Source: Microbacterium sp. RURRCA19A
Lineage (GTDB): Bacteria; Actinomycetota; Actinomycetes; Actinomycetales; Microbacteriaceae
Direction: 5' to 3'
Assembly (NCBI RefSeq): GCF_900156455.1
Contig: NZ_FTNQ01000002.1
Coordinates: forward strand, 186,001-250,000
DNA: 64,000 nucleotides
How positions within the stretch are numbered: position 1 is the stretch's first letter; every line of letters starts with the position of its first letter. The notes beneath the pieces were generated by a model. That model made no database searches and had not been told where the DNA came from. It was given only the letters and a program-made list of their open reading frames with translations. This document shows positions 16,518-25,429 of the stretch, one piece after another. A program made the position numbers and the translations under genes.

Positions 16518-17837
16518 ATGAAGAAGCGGTTCTTCGCCGCCACGGCCCTCACCGCCGTGGCCGCCCTCGCCCTCGCCGGCTGCTCGGACCCCGGTGCCGG
16601 CGGCGGCGCCGCCGCGGGCCCCTCGGACTGGCCCGCCCAAGACACCAAGCTCGACGGCACGACCCTCACCATCTGGGCCGCGCAGAACTCGAACAAGGTC
16701 CCCGACAGCGTCGTCAAGGGATTCGAGGCCGCCACCGGCGCCAAGGTCGACGTCGTCACCATCCCCGACCCGTACGAGCAGAGCGTGCAGACCAAGGTCG
16801 CCACCGGCGACAAGCCCGACCTCGCGTTCTGGCAGCCCACGGCCTCGCAGCTGACGGCCCTCAACGCCACGACGAACCTGCAGCCTCTCGACGGCGCCCC
16901 CTTCATCGACGCCTACACGCCCGAGCTGAAGGACATCACCGGCATCCTGAACGGCACGCGGTACGCCGCGCTCATCACGACCCCGGCGGTCGAGGGCGTG
17001 TACTACAACAAGGAGGTGTTCGCGAAGGCGGGCATCACCCAGACGCCCGGCAACTGGGACGAGTTCCTCGCCGACGCGCGTCAGTTGAAGGCCGCCGGCG
17101 TCACCCCGTTCTTCGACTTCGGCGGCGGCACCCCGTGGGCCACGCAGTGGTGGGTGCAGGTGCAGCTCGCCGACGCCGCCAAGGACGGCCTGTGGGACCG
17201 CGTGAACGAGAACAAGGAGAAGTTCACCGACCCGACGATCCAGGGCGCGATCGACACCTACCAGGGCCTCATCCAGGAGGGGCTGTTCAACTCCGACCTG
17301 AAGACCGCGAAGTTCGAGGACCAGGGTCCGGCCCTGCTGTCGGGCGAGGCGGCCATGGCCGTGCAGGTGAACTCGTTCTTCGGTCAGCTGCAGTCCCTCG
17401 CCGACACCCAGGAACTGAACGAGAAGATCGGGTTCTTCCCGATCTCGCCCTCGGGCAACGTCGGCACCTTCATCCCCGACCAGTCCAACGCCCTCGTGGC
17501 GTTCAAGACGGGGGATGCCAAACGCGAGGCCGCGGCGCGCCAGCTGCTGTCGTACTGGCTCGGCGACGGCTACAGCGACTTCGTCCAGGCGCAGAAGACC
17601 GTCTCGCTGCAGTCGGATGTGAAGTCGTCCTCGGACGTCCCCGAAGCACTGCTGGACGTCAGCAAGTCGCTCGGCGACTCGGTCGGCTCGATGCAGGCGC
17701 TGGCCGTGGCCAACCCCGACCTGTACCTCAACCTCGGTGACATGATCCAGGGCACCAAGACCCCGGCCCAGGTCGCGGAGGCCACGCAGTCGCAGTTCGC
17801 CGAACTGGCCAAGGCCATCGGCGCCGCCGGCTTCTGA
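16518..17837 (+). CDS. ABC sugar importer, substrate-binding lipoprotein
   Basis: 439 residues. The start at 16518 has a strong AAGGAG ribosome site. MKKRFFAATALTAVAALALA is followed by the lipobox Cys (ALAGC, Cys about 22), so the mature protein is lipid-anchored on the outer face of the membrane. The rest is a type 1 solute-binding protein of the family used for oligosaccharides (KLDGTTLTIWAAQNSNK at the N-lobe). It lies 23 bp after the alpha-galactosidase and before two permeases. No ATPase is encoded here, so it probably uses a shared MsiK-type ATPase elsewhere. Confidence 0.9.
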   Translation: MKKRFFAATALTAVAALALAGCSDPGAGGGAAAGPSDWPAQDTKLDGTTLTIWAAQNSNKVPDSVVKGFEAATGAKVDVVTIPDPYEQSVQTKVATGDKPDLAFWQPTASQLTALNATTNLQPLDGAPFIDAYTPELKDITGILNGTRYAALITTPAVEGVYYNKEVFAKAGITQTPGNWDEFLADARQLKAAGVTPFFDFGGGTPWATQWWVQVQLADAAKDGLWDRVNENKEKFTDPTIQGAIDTYQGLIQEGLFNSDLKTAKFEDQGPALLSGEAAMAVQVNSFFGQLQSLADTQELNEKIGFFPISPSGNVGTFIPDQSNALVAFKTGDAKREAAARQLLSYWLGDGYSDFVQAQKTVSLQSDVKSSSDVPEALLDVSKSLGDSVGSMQALAVANPDLYLNLGDMIQGTKTPAQVAEATQSQFAELAKAIGAAGF

Positions 17838-17845
17838 TCCCCACG

Positions 17846-17871
17846 GGGCGCCGGGACCCGACCCGGCGCCC
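17846..17871 (+). other. Intercistronic hairpin between binding protein and permease genes
   Basis: Perfect 10-bp stem, GGGCGCCGGG at 17846-17855 and CCCGGCGCCC at 17862-17871, loop of 6 nt. Hairpins here commonly protect or limit transcripts so the binding protein is made in excess over the permeases. A pyrimidine run follows but no pure T-tract. Confidence 0.6.
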
Positions 17872-17893
17872 CCTTCCCCCGGGAGGAACACCC

Positions 17894-18832
17894 ATGACTT
17901 CGACCCTCGAGCGTCCCCGCACGGTGACGCCGCCGCCGCGATCCGCGCGCCCCGCGTCGCGCGGTCGGCACGCGAAGGACCATCCGCTGTGGTTCCTGAT
18001 CCCGGCGCTCGCCGTCCTGGTGGTGTTCTTCGCCGTCCCCACCGTCTTCAACTTCGTCTACGCGTTCACCAACTGGTCCAGCTTCAAGAGCTCGATCGAC
18101 TTCATCGGCACCGACAACTTCGTGTCGCTGTTCTCCAACGGCTCCCTCGTGAACGCGCTGACGGTCACGCTGATCTACGCCGTGCTGGTGGCGATCTTCC
18201 AGAACCTCTTCGGCCTGGCCCTCGCCCTGCTGCTCGAGCGCGACACCCGCACGAACCGCGCGCTGCGCGTGGCGTTCTTCGTGCCCGTGATCATGTCGGC
18301 CCTGGCCGTCGGCTACATCTTCCAGGCCATGCTCAAGCCCGACGGTGCGCTCAACGGCATCCTGAGCGCCGTGACCGGGCAGAACATCGACATCGCCTGG
18401 CTCGGCAGCACCACCTGGACGATCGTCGTCGTCGCCCTCATCCACGCGTGGAAGTGGATGGGCCTGTCGATGCTCATCTACCTCGCAGGGCTCAAGACGA
18501 TCAACGACGACATCCTCGAGGCTGCGCGCCTCGACGGCGCGGGGTGGTGGACCACCTTCCGCGCGATCCGGTTCCCCCTGCTCGCCCCCGCCGTCACCTT
18601 CAACGTCGCCACGGCGCTGCTCGGTTCGATGAACGGCTTCGACATCGTCCAGGCGACCACCGCCGGCGGCCCCGGCGGGACCACCGAACTGCTCAACATC
18701 TTCATCTTCCGGACGTTCGGCCAGGGCCTGTTCGCCCAGGCCACGACGATGAGCCTCGTGCTGTTCCTCGTGGTCGCGATCCTCGCCTTCCCCGTGATCC
18801 GTTTTCTGCGCAAGCGGGAGGACGTGCTGTGA
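17894..18832 (+). CDS. ABC sugar importer permease, MalF/UgpA type
   Basis: 312 residues with six predicted membrane helices, first at about 35-57. The cytoplasmic loop motif ILEAARLDGAGWWTTFRAIRF is the EAA motif that docks the ATPase. The GTG/ATG choice is clear: ATG at 17894 follows a GGGAGGAA ribosome site. It forms the translocation channel with the next gene, whose start overlaps its stop. Substrate is inferred from the operon to be an alpha-galactoside. Confidence 0.92.
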   Translation: MTSTLERPRTVTPPPRSARPASRGRHAKDHPLWFLIPALAVLVVFFAVPTVFNFVYAFTNWSSFKSSIDFIGTDNFVSLFSNGSLVNALTVTLIYAVLVAIFQNLFGLALALLLERDTRTNRALRVAFFVPVIMSALAVGYIFQAMLKPDGALNGILSAVTGQNIDIAWLGSTTWTIVVVALIHAWKWMGLSMLIYLAGLKTINDDILEAARLDGAGWWTTFRAIRFPLLAPAVTFNVATALLGSMNGFDIVQATTAGGPGGTTELLNIFIFRTFGQGLFAQATTMSLVLFLVVAILAFPVIRFLRKREDVL

Positions 18833-19704
18833 CCGAGACCATGACCCTCACGACGGGCCGCGCCCGTCGGCTCCCCCGGCGCCGTTCGCCGATCGGCCGC
18901 GTGATCCAGCCGATCGCGGCCGTCGTGGCGGCGGTGGCGCTCCTCGGCATCCCGTTCCTGCTCACGGTGCTGACGGCCGCCAAGACCCAGGCGGAGGCGT
19001 TCGTGCCCTCGCTCGCCCTCCCCACCGAATGGCACCTGTTCGACAACTTCGCGACCGTCATCTCGGACGGCCGGATGATCGCCGCGTTCGGCGGCAGCAT
19101 CCTCGTGATGGTGCCGGCCGTGCTCGGCGTGCTGATCCTGGGGTCGATGGCGGCCTGGATCCTCGGGCGCCGCCGCTCCCGGGGCCTCGCGTTCGTCTAC
19201 GCCGTCGCCATCAGCGGCATCGTCCTGCCCCCCGCCGTCGTCACGATCGTCCTCCTGCTGCGTCAGCTGGGTCTGGCCGGCACCCCCGTCGGCATGATCG
19301 GCGTCTACATGGGCATGTACATGTCGACCGTGATCTTCTTCGTCACCGGATTCGTGCGCACCATCCCCGTCGAACTCGAGGAAGCGGCGCGCGTGGACGG
19401 TGCTTCACCGGTGCGGGTGTTCGTGAAGATCATCCTGCCGCTGCTCATGCCGGTGCTCGCGACCGCGACGATCCTCATCTGCCTGTACATCTGGAACGAC
19501 GTCTTCTACGCGCTGTTCGTGGTCGGCGGCCGACTCGACACCCTCCCGCTGAACCTGTACCAAGTGGCGAGCAGCGGTCTGTACCTTCAGAATTGGCATC
19601 TGATCTTCGCTTACATCATCCTGATGAGCCTTCCGCTGCTGATCACGTTCATGGTGGCCCAGCGCAAGATCATCTCGGGCATCACCAGCGGCGCCGTCAA
19701 GTGA
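18829..19704 (+). CDS. ABC sugar importer permease, MalG/UgpE type
   Basis: 291 residues. The GTG start at 18829 overlaps the upstream stop (GTGA), indicating translational coupling. Six membrane helices are predicted and the EAA loop reads LEEAARVDGASPVRVFVKII. The partner permease is the preceding gene. The N-terminal stretch rich in Arg (RARRLPRRRSP) is cytoplasmic. The operon continues into a LacI regulator. Confidence 0.92.
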   Translation: MTETMTLTTGRARRLPRRRSPIGRVIQPIAAVVAAVALLGIPFLLTVLTAAKTQAEAFVPSLALPTEWHLFDNFATVISDGRMIAAFGGSILVMVPAVLGVLILGSMAAWILGRRRSRGLAFVYAVAISGIVLPPAVVTIVLLLRQLGLAGTPVGMIGVYMGMYMSTVIFFVTGFVRTIPVELEEAARVDGASPVRVFVKIILPLLMPVLATATILICLYIWNDVFYALFVVGGRLDTLPLNLYQVASSGLYLQNWHLIFAYIILMSLPLLITFMVAQRKIISGITSGAVK

Positions 19705-19733
19705 CGGCGGGCGCCGCGCACAGACGGAGCGCA

Positions 19734-20768
19734 ATGGACCCCTCCCGCACGAAACCGGCGACGATCGCCGACGTGGCTGCGCGGGCCGGGGTATCGGTCC
19801 CGACGGTGTCACGCGTGCTGACCGGGGCCGCGAAGGTCAGCCCCGCGAAGCGCGAAGCGGTCGAGGCCGCGATCGCCGCGCTCGGCTTCCGCCCCAGCGC
19901 CGCCGCCCGCGTGCTGGCCTCGCGCAAAGCGCAGGTCATCGCCGTGATCGCCGGTGACACGTCGCAGTACGGCTACGCCGAGACGATCCGGGGGATCGAG
20001 GAAGCGGCACGCGCCGAGGACTACACCGTGATGATCACCGTCGTGGAGAGCACGGACGACGACGAGATCGACCGCGCGATCGCGGCGACGCTGTCGCAAC
20101 CCTTGGCCGGGGTCTGCGTCCTGAAGTTCGATCCCCCGGGTGTCGCCGCCCTGCACCGCATCCCGTCGTCGCTCCCGGTGGTCGCTCTGTCCGGTGTCCG
20201 CGAGCCGGGACTCCGTCAGGCGGTACTGGACGAGTCCCGTGCCGCGGAAGAACTCACCGACCACCTCCTCGACCTGGGCCACGCGACCGTGCACCACGTG
20301 CGCGTTCCCCCGTCACGCCGCGAAGACGGCCGCACGACCGGCTGGCGGCGCGCGCTCAAACGCCGCGGCGCGGTCGTCCCGCCGCTCAGTGACGCGACCT
20401 GGGACCCGCGCTCGGGCATCGAGATCGGTCGCCGGTTGGCCGAAGATCCGTCGGTGACCGCCGTGTTCTGCGGCAACGATGAGATCGCGATGGGCGTGGT
20501 GCGGGGGATCACCGCATCCGGTCTGCGCGTTCCGGACGACATCTCGGTCGCCGGTTTCGACGACCACCCCCTCGCCGCCCTGTGGTCTCCCCCACTCACC
20601 ACCGTCGACCAGGATTTCGCCGGACTCGGCCGCCGGGGCCTGCAGCTGCTCCTCAACGAGATCGCCGGCGAGACCGGCCGCCGGTTCTCGTCGGAACGGC
20701 CGCAGCTGATCGTGCGCGAGAGCACCGCTCCCCCGCGGCCGACCGCGTCGGTGCGGCGAATCGGCTGA
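19734..20768 (+). CDS. LacI-family transcriptional regulator (alpha-galactoside locus)
   Basis: 344 residues. The HTH and hinge are IADVAARAGVSVPTVSRVLTG, followed by a sugar-binding effector domain (IEIGRRLAEDPSVTAVFCGN, RVPDDISVAGFDDHPLA). I chose the ATG at 19734, preceded by GGAG. An in-frame GTG at 19701 overlapping the permease stop is an alternative that would add 11 residues. As the last gene of the operon it is the best candidate for the factor that binds the CTGATA/TTTCAG operators at 14184-14289 and silences both directions until sugar appears. Confidence 0.88.
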   Translation: MDPSRTKPATIADVAARAGVSVPTVSRVLTGAAKVSPAKREAVEAAIAALGFRPSAAARVLASRKAQVIAVIAGDTSQYGYAETIRGIEEAARAEDYTVMITVVESTDDDEIDRAIAATLSQPLAGVCVLKFDPPGVAALHRIPSSLPVVALSGVREPGLRQAVLDESRAAEELTDHLLDLGHATVHHVRVPPSRREDGRTTGWRRALKRRGAVVPPLSDATWDPRSGIEIGRRLAEDPSVTAVFCGNDEIAMGVVRGITASGLRVPDDISVAGFDDHPLAALWSPPLTTVDQDFAGLGRRGLQLLLNEIAGETGRRFSSERPQLIVRESTAPPRPTASVRRIG

Positions 20769-20823
20769 TCCCCGCGTTTCAACCCCCCTCCCGACGAGCC
20801 GCCTGCGCGCTACCGTCGCGGAC

Positions 20824-21696
20824 GTGACGTTCAACGACAACGCCCGTGTCGGCGGAAACTCGGCGAAACGCCGCGGCGGCACGGTGGCCGCCGTCGGCGG
20901 CGGTGCGGTGGGCCTCGGCGCGGTGGTCTTCCTGCTCATCCAGCTGTTCACGGGCACCGACCTGAGCGGGATCGTCGGGGGCGGCGGCGTGGCGGGTCCG
21001 CAGACCGGCGGCGAGCGCATCGCGAACTGCGAGACCGGACAGGATGCCAACCGCAACGACGACTGCCGGCTCGCCGCCGCATCCCTGAACATCGACCAGT
21101 TCTGGGGCAAGACGGTCGAGGGGTATCGCGAACCGCAGCTGATCATCGTCGACGGCGCCACGTCCACCCAGTGCGGTACCGCCTCGAACGCGACCGGACC
21201 GTTCTACTGCCCGCCGGAAGAGACGGTGTACATCGACCCGACGTTCTTCGCGCTCCTCCGCGAGCAGTTCGACACGAACGCCGGACCGCTCGCTCAGCTG
21301 TACGTGCTCGCGCACGAATACGGCCACCACGTGCAGAACCTCATCGGCGTGATGGATCAGTACCCGAACGACGGCACCGGCCCGGCCAGCAACGGCGTGC
21401 GCACCGAACTCCAGGCCGACTGCTTCGCGGGCGCGTGGGTGGCCGACGCGGCCGACCAGGTCGACGAGAACGGCACGCCGTACCTGCAGCCGCCCACGAC
21501 CGAACAGATCACGAACGCCCTGGCCGCCGCGGCCGCGGTGGGGGATGACCACATCCAGGCCGAGTCCGGCGGGGTGGTGAACCCCGAGAGCTGGACCCAC
21601 GGGTCGAGCGAGCAGCGCCAGCGCTGGTTCGACGCCGGCCGCGCGGGTGGCGTGAACGCGTGCGACACGTTCTCCGTCGCCGCGGGGAGCCTTTAG
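20824..21696 (+). CDS. ypfJ: Neutral zinc metallopeptidase, YpfJ family
   Basis: 290 residues. FNDNARVGGNSAKRRGG opens the protein, then a single membrane helix (about 25-43) places the catalytic part outside the cell. LAHEYGHHVQ is the HExxH zinc site, and ELQADCFAGAW supplies the downstream metal ligand and conserved Cys. The family (PF04228) is widespread but its substrate is not known. It starts with GTG at 20824, and the gene stands alone. Its end runs directly into the 110-bp tandem repeat array. Confidence 0.9.
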   Translation: MTFNDNARVGGNSAKRRGGTVAAVGGGAVGLGAVVFLLIQLFTGTDLSGIVGGGGVAGPQTGGERIANCETGQDANRNDDCRLAAASLNIDQFWGKTVEGYREPQLIIVDGATSTQCGTASNATGPFYCPPEETVYIDPTFFALLREQFDTNAGPLAQLYVLAHEYGHHVQNLIGVMDQYPNDGTGPASNGVRTELQADCFAGAWVADAADQVDENGTPYLQPPTTEQITNALAAAAAVGDDHIQAESGGVVNPESWTHGSSEQRQRWFDAGRAGGVNACDTFSVAAGSL

Positions 21697-21700
21697 CGCG

Positions 21701-22037
21701 TGACGGGCCGGAACCGGCGTACCGTCCCGCGGAGTCCGACACCGACACGCCGAACCCGGATGCCACCACCCGGCGCGCCACCGACGAACTCCGCCTGACG
21801 GGCCGCGCCTCACGACCGCGGCACCGGCGTACCGTCCCGCGGAGTCCCCGGCCGACACGCCGACCCCGGATGCCACCACCCCGGCGCGCCACCCACGACC
21901 TCCGCCTGACGGGCCACGCCTCACGACCGCGGCACCGGCGTACCCTCCCGCGGAGTCCCCGGCCGACACGCCGAACCCGGATGCCACCACCCGGCGTGCC
22001 ACCGACGAACGCCGCAGGACGGGCCGGAGCCCGCGCA
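21701..22037. repeat. Tandem repeat, about 110-bp unit, nearly three copies
   Basis: Units begin with TGACGGGCC at 21701, 21796 and 21907, with a partial fourth at 22017. The first unit is 95 bp and lacks an internal segment; the second and third are 111 and 110 bp. Each contains GGCGTACC, CCGCGGAGTCC, GACACGCCG and GGATGCCACC in the same order. It fills the whole gap between convergent ypfJ and the VanZ/RDD gene. No gene is supported inside it. Confidence 0.9.
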
Positions 22038-22040
22038 GAG

Positions 22041-23120
22041 CTACCCGCGCGACGCGACGGCGACCGGGCTCACGACGCCCTCGCGGTCATCCACGAGACG
22101 GCGCCGGCCGATCCAGCCGGTGAGCCCGCGGCCGTCCTTCCACCGGAAGAGGAGCACGACGGTCGCCGCGGCGAGCGCGAACGCCGACAACGACCACGGC
22201 GCGGGCAGATCGCTCAGGAGGGCGTACGCGCCGGCTCCCGTGAGGAACCGCAACGGACGCGCCACCCACGCGGGCAGCACACCGTCGGTGTACCGCACGC
22301 GCGTCGACAGGTCTCCGATCGACCGTCCCGTCGCGAGGATCACCCCGAGCCACACCGTCGCTGCCGCGAACGTCCCCACCTGTCCGGCGACGACACCGGT
22401 GCGGGCGGCGGGATCGACCACCAACGACAGAAGCGCCTGCACCGTGATCGACACGGCGAAAGCCAGGAGAGTGATGCCGATCACGTCGCACAGGATGCCG
22501 AGGACCCGACGCCGACGCGTGACGGGGCGCGGGTCTTCGGCATCCGGGGACCTCTCCGCCCCGCGATGCTTCTTCGGCACGGCGAACGCGAGCAGCGAGC
22601 CGAGCAGGGCGCCCGAGGCGTTGGCGATGAGGTCGTCGACGTCGAACACCCGGTAGGCACACGGGAAGATCCCCCACACGCCCGTGAGCTGCGTCGTCTC
22701 GATCACCCCGCTGATCGCGAGACCGACGAGGCCGGCGATCAGGATGCCACGCCCGCCGAGCACCCGCAGGAGAAAACCGAGCGGCACGAACAGCAGGACG
22801 TTCAGCGCGACCTGCAGCACGACCGGGTCGGTGAGGTAGCGGCCCGAGACGGCGACGGCATCCCGGATCTCGTCCACGAACTGGAACGGACGCAGGTTCG
22901 TGCCCGCACAGCGGTAGTCGTCACCGGCGGGAATCGGGACGAGGGTGTAGGTCCAGATCGCCCAGAAGTACACGGCCGCGCCCGCCCAGAGCACCGTGCG
23001 TCCGAAGCTCAGACCGCCGCGGCGGCGGTAGCTGACGGCGACGAACGGCACGAAGGCGAGGAACGCGACGATGCCTCCGAGGACGATCGCGAGGCTCCCC
23101 GACCCGATGATGTTGTGCAC
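22041..23120 (-). CDS. VanZ-RDD membrane protein
   Basis: 359 residues. Residues 1-180 form a VanZ-like domain with several helices (NVLLFVPLGFLLRVLGGR, GVIETTQL, FDVDDLIANASGALLGS, the last being the VanZ signature). Residues 200-345 resemble an RDD domain with three helices. VanZ proteins can lower teicoplanin susceptibility, but most homologues have no known function. The start is GTG at 23120, 6 nt from a TAGGCT box on the minus strand. Divergent from the KimA-like gene. Confidence 0.8.
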   Translation of the reverse strand: MHNIIGSGSLAIVLGGIVAFLAFVPFVAVSYRRRGGLSFGRTVLWAGAAVYFWAIWTYTLVPIPAGDDYRCAGTNLRPFQFVDEIRDAVAVSGRYLTDPVVLQVALNVLLFVPLGFLLRVLGGRGILIAGLVGLAISGVIETTQLTGVWGIFPCAYRVFDVDDLIANASGALLGSLLAFAVPKKHRGAERSPDAEDPRPVTRRRRVLGILCDVIGITLLAFAVSITVQALLSLVVDPAARTGVVAGQVGTFAAATVWLGVILATGRSIGDLSTRVRYTDGVLPAWVARPLRFLTGAGAYALLSDLPAPWSLSAFALAAATVVLLFRWKDGRGLTGWIGRRRLVDDREGVVSPVAVASRG

Positions 23121-23126
23121 CCGGCG

Positions 23127-23132
23127 AGCCTA
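23127..23132 (-). promoter_or_regulatory. -10 element of the VanZ/RDD gene
   Basis: TAGGCT on the minus strand, 6 nt before the GTG start, with no ribosome site between; fits leaderless initiation. Confidence 0.45.
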
Positions 23133-23227
23133 GGGAATACGGCCCGACGACGCCGGGTTTTCACCGTTGCAGCCGTTCGTACACCTCGCCGGACGACGAC
23201 CAGCCGGTGAACGCCGAGCGCGTCAGA

Positions 23228-23256
23228 TTGCGTATGCCCCCCAGTGCGCGTAATGT
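23228..23256 (+). promoter_or_regulatory. Sigma-70-type promoter of the KimA-like gene
   Basis: TTGCGT (23228-23233), a 17-bp spacer and TAATGT (23251-23256). The GTG at 23265 is 8 nt downstream, so the message is probably leaderless. This is the best -35/-10 pair seen in the window. Confidence 0.6.
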
Positions 23257-23264
23257 CGCGCGCC

Positions 23265-25340
23265 GTGACTGACGAAAGTCGCGAGCCCGGCGAACCGACG
23301 CCGATGGCCAAGCGCATCCTGATCGGCGAGCCTCTCACGTCGGAAAAACTCGACGAACAGCTCCTCCCCAAGAAGATGGCCCTCCCCATCTTCGCCTCCG
23401 ACGCACTCTCCTCCGTGGCCTACGCCCCACAGGAGCTGCTGATGATCCTGCTCATCGGGGGCACGGCTCTGCTGACGCTCAGCCCCTGGGTCGCGGCGGC
23501 GGTCGTGGTGCTGCTGGTGGTCGTCGTCCTCAGCTATCGGCAGCTCATCAAGGCCTACCCCTCCGGTGGCGGCGACTACGAGGTCGCCAGCAAGAACCTC
23601 GGCGAGGTGCCCGGTGTCGTGGTCGCCGCCGCGTTGCTCGTGGACTACGTGCTCACGGTCGCCGTGTCGGTGGCATCCGGGGTCGACAACATCATCTCGG
23701 CTCTCCCGGAACTCAACCCGTTCCGCGTCGAGATCGCCGTCGGGTTCGTCATCCTCATCGTCATCGTCAACCTCCGCGGCGTGCGCGAGGCCTCGTCGGT
23801 GTTCGCCATCCCGACGTACCTGTTCATCGGGTCCGTCGGCATCATGATCGCCGTCGGCCTCGGGCGCGCCCTGCTGGGCGACGTGCCCCAGGCCTCCAGC
23901 GCCGGATACGCGGTGCAGGCGGAATCGCTCACGCAGGCGGCGCTCATCCTCCTCGTGCTGCGCGCGTTCTCGAGCGGCTGCTCGGCCCTGACCGGCGTCG
24001 AGGCCGTGTCCAACGGCGTGCCCGCGTTCCGCAAGCCCAAGATCCGCAACGCCCAGACGACGCTGACGCTCATGGGCGGCATCGCCATCGTGCTGTTCGT
24101 CGGCCTGACGCTGCTCGCCCTGCTCTCCGGCGTGCACTACGCCGAGAACCCCTGCAACCTCGTCGGCTTCGACTGCACGCTCCCGCAGCCGAGCCTCATG
24201 GCGCAGGTGGCCGCCGCCACGTTCGGCATGGGCAGCATCCCGTTCTTCATCATCCAGGCCGCGACCGCGTGCGTGCTGCTGCTCGCGGCGAACACCGCGT
24301 TCAACGGCTTCCCGCTGCTGGGTGCCGTGCTCGCGCGCGACGGTTACGCCCCGAAGGCGCTGAACACCCGCGGCGACCGCCTCGTGTACTCCAACGGCAT
24401 GGTGATCCTCGGCATCGTCGCGATCGGCGTGCTGATCGTGTACCAGGCCAACCTCACGACCCTGATCCAGCTCTACATCATCGGCGTGTTCGTGTCGTTC
24501 TCGCTGGGGCAGATCGGCATGGTCCGCCACTGGCGCCGGGCGTTGGCCGGTCTCCGCGCGCTCACGCCCGAGGCGGCGCGCCAGCAGAGCGCCCGGTACG
24601 AACGCCGTTCGGCGATCACGGGCCTGTGGATCAACTCCCTCGGCGCCTCGCTCACCGTCCTCGTGCTCGTCATCGTCACGATCACGAAGTTCACGCACGG
24701 CGCGTGGCTGGTGTTCATCGCTATTCCGATCCTCGCGACGCTCATGCTCGGCGTGAACCGCTACTACCGCGACGTCGAGCATGAGATCCGCATGGACGAC
24801 GAGGTGCACTTCGGCTCCTCGGGCGACGTCGCGATCATCCTCGTGAACCGTCTGCAGAAGCCCGTGATGAAGGCGATCGACTACGCCCTCGCCGCCAAGC
24901 ACGACAAGACGCTCGCCGTGCACGTGGCGATCTCGGAAGAGGATGCCGCGGGCCTGCAGAAGGAGTGGGCGGCGCACGACATGCCCATCCCGCTCGTCAT
25001 CATCGAGTCGCCGTACCGCACCTACACGTCACCGGTGACGACGTTCATCAAGAGCTACCGCGAGAAGCACGGCTCGGCCGTGGTGACCGTCTACCTCCCG
25101 CAGTTCATCGTGGGCCACTGGTGGGAGTCGATCCTCCACAACCGCCGGTCGCGCCGCCTCGCACAGCAGCTCATGCTCGTGCACGGTGTCTCCATCACCC
25201 TCGTCCCGTGGCTGCTCGACTCGTCGGAGCTCATCTACGGCCGTCGCTCGCGCCCGCTTCCGGGTCAGCAGCGCGGTGGTCAGCCGGTCGCCGAGGTCCT
25301 CGCGCACCCGGGACGCAAGGCCCCCGACTCCGGCGCCTGA
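23265..25340 (+). CDS. kimA: KimA-like APC-superfamily potassium permease
   Basis: 691 residues. Twelve membrane helices occupy about residues 40-510, followed by a long cytoplasmic tail. The N-terminus (RILIGEPLTSEKLDEQLLPK, FASDALSSVAYAPQ, YPSGGGDYEVASKNLGE, LVDYVLTVAVSVASGVDNI) follows B. subtilis KimA, a high-affinity K+/H+ symporter inhibited by c-di-AMP. Many homologues are labelled amino-acid permeases, so K+ is inferred from similarity. I chose the GTG at 23265 because it is 8 nt from a clear promoter -10; GTG 23244 and ATG 23253 are alternatives. It would complement the Kdp system encoded about 8 kb away. Confidence 0.8.
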   Translation: MTDESREPGEPTPMAKRILIGEPLTSEKLDEQLLPKKMALPIFASDALSSVAYAPQELLMILLIGGTALLTLSPWVAAAVVVLLVVVVLSYRQLIKAYPSGGGDYEVASKNLGEVPGVVVAAALLVDYVLTVAVSVASGVDNIISALPELNPFRVEIAVGFVILIVIVNLRGVREASSVFAIPTYLFIGSVGIMIAVGLGRALLGDVPQASSAGYAVQAESLTQAALILLVLRAFSSGCSALTGVEAVSNGVPAFRKPKIRNAQTTLTLMGGIAIVLFVGLTLLALLSGVHYAENPCNLVGFDCTLPQPSLMAQVAAATFGMGSIPFFIIQAATACVLLLAANTAFNGFPLLGAVLARDGYAPKALNTRGDRLVYSNGMVILGIVAIGVLIVYQANLTTLIQLYIIGVFVSFSLGQIGMVRHWRRALAGLRALTPEAARQQSARYERRSAITGLWINSLGASLTVLVLVIVTITKFTHGAWLVFIAIPILATLMLGVNRYYRDVEHEIRMDDEVHFGSSGDVAIILVNRLQKPVMKAIDYALAAKHDKTLAVHVAISEEDAAGLQKEWAAHDMPIPLVIIESPYRTYTSPVTTFIKSYREKHGSAVVTVYLPQFIVGHWWESILHNRRSRRLAQQLMLVHGVSITLVPWLLDSSELIYGRRSRPLPGQQRGGQPVAEVLAHPGRKAPDSGA

Positions 25341-25429
25341 GCCGCGACGCCCGGTCGCTCCTGCGGTTGCGGTCGGGATCCTCTGAACGAGCCCTGGTTG
25401 GATAGGGGGCGAAGAGGAGCACCGACACG

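Noticed and set aside
21701..22037. CRISPR or coding tandem repeat
   Set aside because: Unit of 110 bp without spacers and with length changes that break every frame.
21660..23210. 516-codon plus-strand frame over the tandem repeat and opposite the VanZ/RDD gene
   Set aside because: It begins inside ypfJ, runs through non-coding repeats and then antisense to a membrane protein; no domain.
23121..23227. Terminator or riboswitch in the divergent region before the KimA-like gene
   Set aside because: CCCGGCG and CGCCGGG followed by TTTT can pair, but the left arm overlaps the divergent start and promoter of the VanZ/RDD gene, so a shared transcript containing the hairpin is unlikely.
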